Shown: piece by piece, positions 46,833-58,697 of the stretch
How the letters are laid out: every line of letters starts with the position of its first letter
Position numbering within the stretch: position 1 is the first letter of the stretch
Assembly: GCA_029891385.1 (NCBI GenBank)
Contig: CM057228.1
Location: 64,548,523 to 64,612,522 of the forward strand
Direction: 5' to 3'
Length of the DNA stretch: 64,000 bases
Origin: Erythroxylum novogranatense
Taxonomy: Eukaryota; Streptophyta; Magnoliopsida; Malpighiales; Erythroxylaceae
Notes under the pieces: model-generated
Told to the model about the DNA's origin: nothing
Seen by the model: the letters and a program-made list of their open reading frames with translations, nothing else
Databases searched by the model: none
Made by a program: the position numbers and the translations under genes

Positions 46833-48289
46833 GTAGAGGTAAAGGAAGATGGATTGATGGTTATGGGCAATAGATTGTGTGTTCCAAACAGGTTAGAGCT
46901 GAAGGATGAGATCTTTGATGAGGCGCATAACGCTCTTATGCAATGCACCCAGGGAGTTCTATGATGTATCGGGACTTGAAAGAGCATTTTTGGTGGAAGA
47001 GAATGAGGAAAGATGTGGCTGAGTATGCTAAAAGATGTTTAGTGTGTCAGTAAGTTAAAGCTGAACACCAAGCACCTTCAGGCAAGCTTAATCCTTTGCC
47101 AATTCCAGAATGGAAATGGGAGAAGATTACCATGGATTTTCTGATGGGATTACCGAGGACTAGCAAGAAGCATGACGCTATATGGGTGATTGTTGATAGG
47201 TTGACCAAGTCAGCACACTTCTTGCCAATTAGACAGACAAATCCTTTGAATGTTTTGGCTAAGAAGTACATGGATGAGGTAATCAGACTTCATGGGATTT
47301 CGAGTTCGATAGTTTCTGATAGGGATCTTAGGTTTACCTCCAGATTTTGGGAAAGTTTGCAGGAGGCTCTGGGGACTAGATTGCATTTTAGTATGGCTTT
47401 CCATCCGCAGACCGATGGACAATCGGAGAGGACGATACGGACTTTGGAGGCAATGTTGAGAGCTTGTGCATTGGATTTCAAAGGTTCGTGGGATGATCAC
47501 CTACCTTTGATTGAGTTTGCTTACAATAATTCCTATCACTCGGGAATTCATATGGCACCTTATGAAGCTTTATATGGTAAGAGATGCAAAACTCCTATTT
47601 GTTGGGATGAGGAAGGTGAAAGGAAGCTTGTAGGACCTGAGTTGGTACAGGCTACGGTCGATAAAATCAAAGTGGTGAAGCAGAGGCTTAAAGCAGCTCA
47701 AGATAGGATGAAGAGTTACGCAGATGCTCATAGGAAAGAGATGGAATTTGAAGTGGGTGAAAAGGTATTTCTTAGAGCTTCTCCATGGAAAGGTGTTTTG
47801 AGGTTTGGCAAGAAGGGCAAGCTTAGCCCGAGGTACATAGGCCCATATGAGATCGTTGAGAGGATTGGCCCTTTGGCTTATAAGTTAGATTTGCCATTGG
47901 AGTTGTCTAAGATTCACAATGTGTTCCATGTATCGATGTTGAGGAGGTATAGATCGGATCCTTCGCATATAGTTCGACCTTCAGAGGTTCAGTTGAGAGA
48001 GGATTTGACTTATGAGGAGCAACCAGTGGAAATCTTAGATTCAAAGGAAAAAGTGTTAAGGAACAAGATTGTGAAACTAGTTAAGGTCTTGTGGAGGAAC
48101 CATTCAACCGAGGAAGCGACTTGGGAGCCTTTGGAAGCCATGAAGGAGAATTATCCCTACCTCTTCATGGACTCAGGTAAGAATTTCGAGGACGAAATTC
48201 TTTTAGGAGGGGAGAATTGTTGGGCCCCGAAAATTTTTTTCGTTTATTTAATTGATTATTTATTGATTTATTTGCTATTCTTGCTTTAA
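46833..48289 (+). pseudogene. Chromovirus integrase and chromodomain-like tail
   Basis: The phase changes once between 46832 and 47050, most likely near 46935-46970 where the integrase zinc region is disrupted. A TAA at 47051-47053 follows CLVCQ. From 47096 the frame is open. The catalytic triad is present: Asp in TMDFL (47135), Asp in SDRD (47318) and Glu in QSERT (47426), the last two 35 residues apart. The tail reads KIVKLVKVLWRNHSTEEATW and EPLEAMKENYPYLF, as in Tekay-type chromoviruses, whose chromodomain guides insertion to heterochromatin. The frame runs on into the 3' LTR to 48289. Confidence 0.9.
48203..48217 (+). other. Polypurine tract of the chromovirus
   Basis: AGGAGGGGAGAATT lies directly before the 3' LTR, the plus-strand priming site. 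Confidence 0.85.
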
Positions 48290-51234
48290 TTGTTTTAATT
48301 ATGTGTTTATGTAGATATATATTTTTATTGAGTCTTGGAATTAGCAAGTATGATTGGGATTAGTAGTTAGAATTTAAATGAAGGCTTGGACTTAATATTG
48401 GAAAGTATGGGCTTTAGAATTTAAGTGGTTAAGTGTAGTGGGCTTGTGAGGAGGAGGAGAGCCCAAAGCCTTGTAAGTTATAAGGAGAGCTTTAAGGAGT
48501 ATCAAAACTATGTAGTTTTGATGAGGGATTTAAATATGAGAATAAAATAGTTAAATGAATAAAAGTAAGAAGGAGAAGAAGAGAGAGTGTCGTAGACTTA
48601 AAGGAAAGAAGAGAAGCAAAACGTGAGTGAAGGAAAAAGAAGAGCTTTCGGCCAAGAAGAAGAGGGAGAGTCGTAGGAGGCTTGGAGGAAAGAAGAAAGA
48701 AGAGGAAAAAGAGGAGAAAACTACTTGTGAGAGGTAAGTTCCATCTTTGCTTAAGCTAGGTTTAAGAATGGTGTAGGATGGAAGTTAGGGTTTGTGTAGA
48801 GATTGAAGAAAGATAGAGAGAAAGGTGAGATCTATGGATTTTAGGGACTTTTAAGCTAAGGTTATGGTTATTTTAGCTTAAATGTCCTATGGGTAGGTTA
48901 GGTTTAAAGTTTTTTTTCATCTTTGCTTGATTTAGGAATATTATGAATTTCTTTTAAAATGTATTTATTGAATGTAGTATGATTTAATTGAAGGAACTCA
49001 AGAAAATCTCATTCAAGACAAGGAGGAAGGGAAATCTTGAATTCGGATACCGATGATAGGTGGGTAATATTTTTATAATTGTTGTGTAATGGGCAAATGC
49101 CCTATGTGTGCTATCTTTGTTAATTGTGATTATATTAAAAGTGTATTTCCCTTGATTTGAAAGAAAAGAACGAAACTATGATGATTTGATACAATGAAAG
49201 AAGCAAAAAATGCTATTTTTGTGTTTGAATATGTGAGCATAAATTGGTTGTGATTGGGCAAGAGAGAACCTATATCGTTAGTCACGTGCACTTTGACCTC
49301 CCTTAGCCTTCTCCCGGTAGCCCGCTTGTGGCCCACGAGATCCAAAAATGGACTCGTTGTGTTTACAATAAACTTCAGTTTATTCATTGTGTTTAAGGAA
49401 CTCTCGAGCCAATTGTGTGTGCATTTCATCATTTTGGTATTTATGATGCATAATATGTGCTTTAATTGATAGAAGATTCCATATTATGCCTTATGTGATG
49501 ATTTTGGTTAATTTATGATTCGCGTGATGAAGTTGAGTTATTTGGACTTTACATGATAGATTATTAATGTTTCGGATTTTCTATGTGTTCTATGGCTCGT
49601 TGCGCGATGGCTATAAACGTGTTAGTCACTGAGCCGTGTTTTGCTCACCCCATTCTCCCTCCTCAAGTGCAAATTCTAGTTGATCGCGGGACCTTGCAAG
49701 GCATCGATCTTAACTCCAAGAATCCTAGATACTTTTGTATTAAGTTAGTAACTAGCTTTTGGATGACTTTATAAGCATATCAAGCATTAAGCATCTCATA
49801 TTCTATATTTTGTACTTAATTTTGATGAATATGTTGATATGTAACTAAAGTTGCGTATGAATTCTTGTATGATTGGTAGATGTGAATGAGAGCTCTAGTA
49901 CTCTCTAGTATCATGTGAAATTGTTGATTTTCGATCTGTGTATGGCCTTGAAAGAGTATGTGTATGAGTATTTTAATTATTGAGTTGCTGTTGAGTTTTT
50001 GACTTTGGGAGAACTCGCTGGAAACTTGCTATGGTTTATGTGCTGTTGTAGTGAGCTGTAGAGCTCTCCTAGGATGTTTTATGAGCTATTTATGATGTGT
50101 TAAATTGGTAGGTGTGAGTCGTTAGAATTAAATGCAGGTGCTGTCTATATGGCAAATTGTCAGGTAGAGCTTTGAGTCCACTTTTGACCCTCATGGAGTT
50201 GGAATATAGGTCGGTGATCTTCATTAAAGTTGTAGATAATTATTTTACCTTTCCATAGACACTCAGTTTGTTAAAATTGGAGTTCTGGGTCAAAAGTTAT
50301 GGTGTTTGTAAGTTATGGTACTGTTTAGGAGGAGCTAGTCGATCGGCCTTTCAGTAAATTTTTATTTCCCTTAGTGGCCGAGCTTGTCTTTGAGTCCTTG
50401 TTGAAAAATGTATATTTTCCCCTTAGCTTTCCAACGAATCAAACCGTGTCTAATTTGGAGCTTGGAGTCAAAAGTTATGAGGGTTAGAAGTTAGTTAGGT
50501 CGGGCTGCAGGACGGGTCGCCCAGATGCTCGCGGGCGAGCGAGTGCTGGTCGCTCGCTCATGCGAGCGGCTCATCGCTCGCCCATGCGGGCGGGCGAGCG
50601 CTAAAGGCTCGCGTATGCCGAGCGTCCACGCTTTTGGGGTCAGTCTTTGGCCGTCCGACCCTTCTTCTTTATTTTGGTCATAACTATTTGTGTAGACCTC
50701 CAATTGATCCCATTTTTGAAGCGATAGATTTCTAAAACATTTTTCTATTTTTCTAAGCCTGATTTACCAGTATTTCTTTTAAATTGAAAAAGGTGGTTTG
50801 AAACAAAGTGTGGAGGTCGGCTGATCAAGTCTGAATATACTTTACTAATTTTTAGATATCCGGAGCTATAAAGCTCGGATCAAGTCGATTCTTGTTTTAT
50901 ATTAAACTAGAGACATAAACCTACAAGTTTTATGAAGGAACTGATCGGCAATTTAGCCTCTAAAGTTTTCAAATTCTGATATGAAGTCGGTTGAGAGTCA
51001 GTTTTCACTGTTTTCTTTAAGATAGTATTTTAACCATAACTCCTTCATTTCTAATCCAAATTGAGCGTTTTCAGTGGCGTTGGAATCGTGTGATCATGAG
51101 GAACAATTTTATTAAAAAGAAAATCCTAAATTTTCTATTAATAGTTTCCCTATTTGTGATCGGTATGTTGTCGATTTTGGGTCTTCTATGCTTGTGTGCT
51201 TTCGAATGTTGGGCCTCAGAGATGGGGTCCAACA
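48218..51234 (+). repeat. 3' LTR of the chromovirus
   Basis: 3,017 bp. The difference in length from the 5' LTR (46 bp) equals a 55-bp gain in the GC-rich island less nine bases missing at the LTR end. Most of the rest aligns without indels by eye, with scattered substitutions. Confidence 0.92.
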
Positions 51235-51239
51235 CCTTA

Positions 51240-51362
51240 GATAACTTAGAATTAGATTAGTTCGACAACTCCTTGAGGGATCGACACCTTATATACTACA
51301 CCCACGACTTGTGTGCTTGCAGTACGTTGAGCATTTTAAATAGATTAAAATTTGCCTCAACA
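51240..51362 (+). repeat. 5' LTR of the Athila/Tat element, right end
   Basis: This is the last ~123 bp of the LTR, resuming after the CCTTA duplication and ending CCTCAACA. It is followed by the primer-site region. Confidence 0.65.
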
Positions 51363-51367
51363 AGTTT

Positions 51368-51388
51368 TTGGTACCATTGTCGGGGAGT
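51368..51388 (+). other. Decayed primer-binding site of the Athila/Tat element
   Basis: TTGGTACCATTGTCGGGGAG corresponds to the TTGGCGCCGTTGCCGGGGA site of Athila/Tat elements with changes that are all C to T or G to A. Confidence 0.6.
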
Positions 51389-51499
51389 TAGTTAAGATTA
51401 GTTTAATTCTTTTTACCTCTCTTATGTCTATACAATTGCACGAACACAAGATTCACCTGGAGTTTAAGCAGGATCACTAAAACTCTAACACTTGACATC

Positions 51500-52900
51500 A
51501 CCTAATTGGAAGGAGCAATTCCAAGAGTACGATGCCAAAAAGAAGAAATTAAAGAAACAATGGCCGAAGAGTATAGTAAAAGAGACTAATAACCAACTTT
51601 GATGGATTTCCTAAGACTGAGATTTAATGCTACAAAGCAATGCATCACTCGACCATTGGTGCAAGCAGTCTCATTCGAGATTAATTCAGCTTTGTTAAAC
51701 ATGCTGCAAACTAATGCACAATTTTATGGGTTAACTAATGAAGATTCTAATGCTTATTTAATGAATTTTCTAGAAATATGTGGTACTTTTTGATACCAAG
51801 GGATGTTGGAAGACGTCGTTAGGATGAAGCTCTTTTCCTTCACATTGTAGGATCAAGCTGAGGTATGGTATCATTCTTTAAAACCCACAAATGTCACAAC
51901 TTGGGGTAGTTGGTGCGTGCTTTTTTAGATAGGAACTTCCCCTTCATGAAGACAACAAGGTTAACAAAGGAAATTGTGAATTCCAATAAAACGACGGTGA
52001 GTCACTATATGAAGCATGGGAGGGTTACAAGGACTTACAAAGGAGATGTCCTCACCATAATATACCAAAGGAGTTTCTTTAGCAAACATTCTATGATGGA
52101 GTCAATCCACCTATAAGAGGCACCATAGATGCAACTTTTAAAGGATCTCTTATGCAGAAGACAATTGAGGAAGTGGAGGAATTTTTGGAAGAGATGGCAA
52201 GTAACAATTGTTTTTAGTTGCTGGACAAAAGTAGACAATAGTCAACTTTCCTAAATTGTAAGTGAGTCATTGTTGTCGATTCAATAACAGCAATGCAAGC
52301 TAAGATTAACAATTTGACAGGACAACTTAACAACCTACAAGCCTCTTCATCAAATCTCGTCAAAACAACTTAGCATAGATGCAAATTATGCAGAAAAATA
52401 ATCATTTTATTGCTGAATGTTTTTTAATGCAAAATGACAAGATGGAGCAACTCAACTACATAGACACACAATTTGGTTGAGGAGGATGAAACAACAATTA
52501 TTCTAACAATTAGTATATGGTTGAGGATGAAACAACAATTATTCTAACAATTACTATCTTGGTTGGAAAACCACTCGAAATTTTATTGGTCAAATAACAC
52601 AGGAGGTCAATTCCAACCTCAAGGACCACCTGAAATCTAATAAGAAAAACCCAATTCTATGGAATCTAATTTGGAAAAAAATATTGGACAAGCTCATAAA
52701 CATGGATGAAGCTCATAAGAGACTTAAATTAAAGCAAGTAACTAGAAACCATGATTTTTCAATTTAAAAATTAGAGGTTCAAATGAGTCAATTAGCAAAT
52801 GCATTGTCTATAAGAAGTGTGGGGAGTCTCCCAAGAAATAATGAAGCAAACCTAAGGGAGCAACTCAAAGTAATTACATTTAGAAGTGGGAGGAACGTAA
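51500..52900 (+). pseudogene. Athila/Tat gag remnant
   Basis: Three-frame reading recovers the conserved order of Athila/Tat gag: NAYLMNFLEICGTF (51740-51790), MKLFSFTL, DQAEVWYHSLKP, TTWGSW, ESLYEAWEGYKDLQRRCPHH (51995-52055), TFYDGVNPPIRGTIDA, LEEMASNN, and a His/Cys stretch near 52380-52420 resembling a zinc knuckle. Stops at about 51791, 51849, 52079 and 52216 and several phase changes break it. It is not expressible as one protein. Confidence 0.75.
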
Positions 52901-53189
52901 GCAATTAGCAGAGACACAAGCTACATCCCACCCAGTAGCAACAGACCAAGAAAAGAAGAAAGACGTAGACATGAGTGAGATCCTCCTTATGTTGCCCCTC
53001 CGCCATATCCACCCAAGATCCTATACCCTCAACGATTACAAAAGAACAAGCTAGATTTATAATTTGCAAAGTTCGTGGAGAAATTAAAGACTTTGAAAAT
53101 TAATCTTTCGTTTGTTGAGGCATTGGAACATATACCAAAGTATGCCAAATTTTCAAAGGACATGTTAACAAAGAAGCAGACTTGGGAAG

Positions 53190-53509
53190 AGAATTAGACG
53201 ATAGCACTAAATGAAAGTTGTAGCTCTATTATCACTAGTCACGTGCCTTTTAAGCTGGAAGATCTTGGAAACTTCACGAAAACCTGTGTGGTTGGTAAGT
53301 TAGAATTTGAAAAATGTTTATGCGACTTAGGCATAAATATAAAACTTATGCCTTTGTCAACCTTTATAAAATTGGAGCTCGACAATGTGAAACCAACTTT
53401 GATGCTTATTCAGTTTGTTGATCAATCTATAAAGAAACCATTTGGTGTGGTGGAAGGTCTTATGGTAAAGGCAAACATGTTCATTATTGCTGTTAATTTT
53501 TTACATTAG
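53190..53509 (+). pseudogene. Athila/Tat protease remnant
   Basis: The frame reads FKLEDLGNFTKTCVVGKLEF then CLCDLGINIKLMPLSTF and KKPFGVVEGLMVKA, the retropepsin of Athila/Tat elements. DLG is kept, but the usual following Ala-Ser is Ile-Asn. About 88 codons are open. Reverse transcriptase does not follow. Confidence 0.7.
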
Positions 53510-54998
53510 ATTTCAAAGAGGATAAGAACTAGCCATTAATTCTTGAAAGACCCTTTATGAGCTCTGGAAAAGTACTGATAGGTGTTTATAAGGCAAAGTG
53601 CTCCATCAAATTGGTGATGAGTATGTGGAGTTCATTATGAAAAAGAACTTGAACAATTCAAACACTTACATAAAAGTAGATATAATAGATGAGTATATCA
53701 AAGCGCAAGAGAAAGGATACTTTGAAGAAGTAAGCTATGAGGAATAATTGACAATGGATATAAAGTTTGAGGAATATTTAGAAGTTCCTATTCAAGAAGC
53801 TGAAGCAAAATAGTGGACGATGATTACTACAGAAAAAGATGCGCAATTCATCGTCTTACAACACAAACTGTTTATTTGATTGAAGATTTATAGGATTTTA
53901 TTATTCCCTATTTTATTAACAATTTGTTAGTAAAAAAGACATTACTAAAATTAATTTTTTTTCTCATTTTTATCAATATTGTCCTTTTGATTATCTTCCA
54001 ACATGTAGCTTATTTACAAGCTACGAAGCTGAAATTGAGCAACATAAGTGGGAGCAAGCCACTCATAATTGATCCCAACTGAGTTTCAAAAGATACAAGT
54101 TAAGCTAATGACCATAACTTAACATGTTTGGCAGTTAGATTGAAATTGTTGCATAGTTAGATTTCTCTTACATTCTAACAATAAGTTTTTAATGACATGG
54201 AATGGTTTGAATTGCTAACTCTTTTATTCATTTAAAAGTAATTATAAGATAGGGAAACAATCTTAGACACCAGGCGCATTTGGTCTCCAGCCCTATTACC
54301 ACCTCAGTCGCCATGATAGCTTCTTATCTTTTCATTTTTGTCTTTGTTTTGTTCGTATGTTTTAGTATTATTATAGTTTGATTCCCATCTTATGTCTTAT
54401 CTATTCTTCTCACATTGAGGACAATGTGTTGTCCAAGTGTGGGGAGGGTTGTGTGCACATATATTTTTATTTTAAATGTGAATTTTGCATATTATAGGTT
54501 AGTTTTGTTTAGGTTTGCATAATGTGACTCGTGTGAATGTGTCAATGGCTAAGACTTAACGGAATCGATTTAGCTTTGAACATAGTCTTTTAGGTTGCTA
54601 AACTTTATTAGCTTGTGAAAGTATTATTCTAGGTTATTTTAGTTAAATATGTATGTTAATTAGGATATGATATTAGTTCATTCACTTTAGGAATTTACCA
54701 CATTCATTTATAAATTTAAGCCGATCGAATAAGTAGAATCGCTAGTATCTTTTCATGACAATGATTAACTAAAGAAATGAGGTAGGAAAGAAAATTAAAA
54801 ACAAAGTGTTTAAGTTTAAATTAATAACTATTTTGCTTGCCCTTTTTAAAACAAATCAGGTTATGAATATTGCTAATAGTCAGTTTAGAATGTGATGTAG
54901 TTGAGTAACTGAGGGAGGCTGATCACAAATGTTTGTATTCACATTAAAAGGCTATAATGACATTCCAACCAAGCCACTTAATAAAAATATGGCCTAAT
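53510..54998 (+). mobile_element. Athila/Tat internal region after protease, no RT
   Basis: The first ~350 bp give fragments such as LERPFMSSGK and YIKAQEKGYFEEVSYEE, as found just after protease. Later sequence holds ATHN-type fragments near 54000-54070 and then non-coding DNA with AGGACAATGTGTTGTCCAAG near 54417-54438. No reverse transcriptase, RNase H or integrase motif is visible, so pol appears deleted. Confidence 0.55.
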
Positions 54999-55351
54999 TG
55001 AATTGTTGGGACCCAATCCGAGAACCGAATCCCAACCGAAAAGCGGAAACGGATACGAAGCAATAGATGACGCGAAACGAAAAACGAAGCAGAAATCGAA
55101 TCTCAACATACGGAAACAGAATAAAACGAAAGCGGAAGCAATAACTGATCGAACCAAACGAACGGATTTCGAAGCGAAACGGAATACAAAAGTACCGAAG
55201 CAAAACGAAGCGAAGCGGAATCGATACTTAACAAACGGAGCGAATTCAAACTTAAAATCAAAGTATACAAATGAGGGAAAATCGAATAGCATAACAAATG
55301 TCCGACATCCATGAACATAGCACAGAGAAACACAATCGCGTTGTAAACCTA

Positions 55352-56017
55352 AAACAATTAATTCCATTTTTATGAAGAATTATGATTTTTAGGAGATTAA
55401 ATGGAAAGAGATTGATTGAACCAAAGTAGGAGATTGGGTTAGAGGTTATAAGTTGGATAATTTTCTGAACATGGTTCAGTATTTCGCGAAATTCGGGAGC
55501 TGTACAACTCCGATTGAGTTTATTCTTGAGGGAAAATAAAGTTAAGATATAGGGCTACAATTCTTGTGAAGGTATCGAAATTTAATTTCATCTCTAAGAT
55601 TGTTAATTTCTGGACTGAAGTTATGTTAATGTTCAGTCTCGGATTTTGTGAAGGTCCGATAGTATTTCGACTATAACTTCTTCGTTTTAGATCCGAATTG
55701 AGCGCCGTCAGTGGCGTTGGATTTGTATGATCTAGAGGAACAATTTTAAAGAAGAAAGTTTGTCCAAATTATTTCGTTTAGATGCTTGAAAACAGGACAC
55801 AAGTAGTCAATTTTTCAAGTTCCTGCAGGGGCAATTTTGAAAATAGGCAAATAAGTGAGGGGCAACTTGGTCATTTGTGCCCCATTTTTAATGACATGGC
55901 AGAAGCAACATGGGGCTGTCGTTTTGTGTCCAGCAACTCACGAAAATGACGTAAAAATGAAAGAAAGAAAAGATGAAGAAGAGAGAAGAAGGAGAGGGGC
56001 GATAGTGGAGATGGGGA
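55352..56017. repeat. Inverted repeat arm 1 (~665 bp)
   Basis: This stretch is the reverse complement of 58033-58697 with very few differences by eye (around 97% identity, estimated not computed). The partner arm occupies the place expected from related LTRs, so this is the inserted copy. Confidence 0.85.
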
Positions 56018-58032
56018 TGAAAGGGGGGTGAGCTCGGAAGCTCGTGGATAATATATTTATAAATTGAAACATAAGCGAAAATTATCTTTTCAAAATTTTC
56101 AAACATTTCCAAAAACCCATTTTTAAACTTTCCAAAACATTCATAAACAGTTTCCGAAATTCATGATTGAAAATTCATTTTCTCATTTCTCAAATTCTCA
56201 AACTTTTTACCAATCATGCACAGCTTTAAACATGAATGCATCACAAAAACCATATAACATAACAGAATGGTTTGATGTTGGACCCCACACCCCACCCGTA
56301 GGTGTTTGCAGGTTATACTGCGGCGTATGTTTGCGGGTTATACCGCGACATCCAACACAAATCACAATAACACATTAAATGGTTTGGTTTGGTCCTGAAC
56401 ATGATGTACTGCACATTTCCGCATAGCGGTCATGTGCAGCCGTGAAGGGAGTCCGTGATCGGAACTCCATTGCCTCTTGCGGGCAGCCGAGCGAAGGCTT
56501 AAATAGGTAGAGACAATGCACTGACTCACAAAAGGACCTGACCAAACCCACATAGCACATAAGCAAAACGAAATTTCAGATTGCCCGAAGGTACTTTTCA
56601 AAATCTTAATTTTTCACATTTTTCAAATCATAACATCAAATTGTGTCAAAAAGCTTGACACATACATATTCCACATATACAATCATATTCAATAAATCAA
56701 TTAATCACATATAAATCAAACGCATAAACATGAATGCAATTATTTCTTTCACACATAAATCAAAACATATATAGTTTCATAAAACACATTGCTCAAATTG
56801 TCTAAAAACATGATTTTCATAAATCTTGTATTTTTAAAAAATCATTTCTAACATAAGGAAATTAATCCTTCAAAATCATAATATCCAAACATTTTTATAA
56901 ACATTCATTTCTCAAAACTTTGCTTCTTGAATTTTCAAATTCACATATTTAGCTTAAAATTCAATAAATAAATATACTACCCACCTCATTTCCATGCTAG
57001 CATCTTGTCCAATGTTTCAATTTGACTTTTGCTTCTCTCTCTCTTCCAATTTAACAAAACCTAAATCATAATCATCCAAATTCACATCATAAATAACTTA
57101 ATCTTCAAAATTAACTTAGGAATTCACCAATTTACCACAATTCCAAGCTATCTAACTCACCAATTTACAAAAACCCTAATTCACCAATTTGGCCTAAACC
57201 AACTTATCCAAATTCAATACCATAAATTACACTTTCTTCAAAATTGATTTCATAATTCACAAACTCATCATATTTCAAGCCATCTTACTTCAACAATTTC
57301 TAAAAATCCCAAAATCCCCCAAATTCTAAATTGAACCTAAACCAATTCAATCAAATTCGATGTCACAAAAATCATAATTACTCAAATTGAGCTTAGGAAA
57401 CATCAATTCCTCACATATTCAAGCTATTTCAATCTCCAATTTTGAAAATCTCCAATTTTCAAAATTGACCTAAACCAATTTACACAAATTCCATATCATA
57501 AATCACAATTTCTTCACAATTGATTTCATATTTCACCAATTCTTACTATTATTGATGATTCTACACCATTAATTCACAAAATCCCCAAATTTCTAATTAA
57601 GCCTAAACCCCCAATTTACAATTTTTCAAATTAAACTTCACCTAAAGCATAAACATCAAAATTGACTTAGGATATCTTAAATTCATCATTAATCCAAGCC
57701 ATCTAAAGCAACAATTTCAAAAACCCCCAACTTTCAAATTTGGCATAAACTCCAATTTTCAATTAATCCAAAATTAAACATAATCATAGTCTAATCTCTT
57801 CAAATAATCATAGATAAACTAAATCCATAACCATTCCAAGCTTAATCAACCATCAAACAAATCAAAAACTCAAAAACTCAAGCTTTTTCTCTCTTACCTT
57901 CTCTCTCTAATTTCGGATTTCACCATGTTGCAAGCTACCATGTTCTTCTTCCTCCTCTTTGCTCTTAAAATAAACGAAATTTGGCTGGAAACCCATGGAA
58001 AAAACAAACTTGCATCACTCTTCTTCTTCTTC

Positions 58033-58697
58033 TCCTCATCTCCACGATCGCCCCTCTCCTTCTTCTCTCTTCTTCATCTTTTCTTTATTTCATTTTTGCC
58101 TCATTTTCGTGAGTTGCTGGACACAAAACGACAGCCCCATGTTGCTTCTGCCATGTCATTAAAAATGGGGCACAAATGACCAAGTTGCCCCTCACTTATT
58201 TGCCTATTTCCAAAATTGCCCCTGCAGGAACTTGAAAAACTGACTACTTGCGTCCAGTTTTCAAGCATCTAAACGAAATAATTTGGACAAACTTTCTTCT
58301 TGAAAATTGTTCCTCTAGATCATACGAATCCAACTCCACCAACGACGCTCAATTCGAATCTAAAACGAAGAAGTTATAGTCAAAATACTATCGGACCTTC
58401 ACAAAATCCGAGACTGAACATTAACATAACTTCAGTCCAGAAATTAACAATCTTAGAGATGGAATTAAATTTCGATCCCTTCACAAGAATTGTATCCCTA
58501 TATCTTAACTTTATTTTCCCTCAAGAATCAACTCAATCGGAGTTGTACAGCTCCCGAATTTCGCGAAATACTGAACCATGTTCAGAAAATTATCCAACTT
58601 ATAACCTATAACCCAATCTCCTACTTTGGTTCAATCAATCTCTTTCCATTTAATCTCCTAAAAATCATAATTCTTCATAAAAATGGAATTAATTGTC
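58033..58697. repeat. Inverted repeat arm 2 (~665 bp)
   Basis: Partner of 55352-56017, separated from it by about 2.0 kb. Its left edge has GATGAGGAGA on the minus strand where arm 1 joins GATGGGGATGA, a short shared sequence at the breakpoint. Confidence 0.85.

Larger units (their letters stand above)
40305..51234 (+). mobile_element. Tekay-type chromovirus (Ty3/Gypsy), full length, inactivated
   Basis: The 10,930-bp element has LTRs of 2,971 and 3,017 bp (TGTTGG...CCAACA). A perfect 5-bp duplication CCTTA flanks it (40300-40304 and 51235-51239). Primer site, gag, protease, reverse transcriptase, RNase H, integrase, a C-terminal chromodomain-like segment and a polypurine tract appear in the order of chromoviruses. 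At least five in-frame stops and one frameshift break the coding region. Lineage is inferred from LTR length and the integrase tail. Confidence 0.93.

Noticed and set aside
43470..48289. Possible endogenous pararetrovirus
   Set aside because: The order protease-RT-RNase H-integrase, the two LTRs, the tRNA-Met primer site and the CCTTA duplication identify a Ty3 retrotransposon. No movement protein or coat motif of a plant virus was seen.
54978..55367. A 129-codon Phe-rich minus-strand open frame and overlapping frames on both strands
   Set aside because: It spans the border of the palindromic LTR element; composition is driven by CGAAAC/AAGCGG simple repeats and it has no domain.
56270..56300. 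Possible G-quadruplex in the complement of ACCCCACACCCCACCC
   Set aside because: Only three runs of three or more G are present, so a stable intramolecular quadruplex is not supported.
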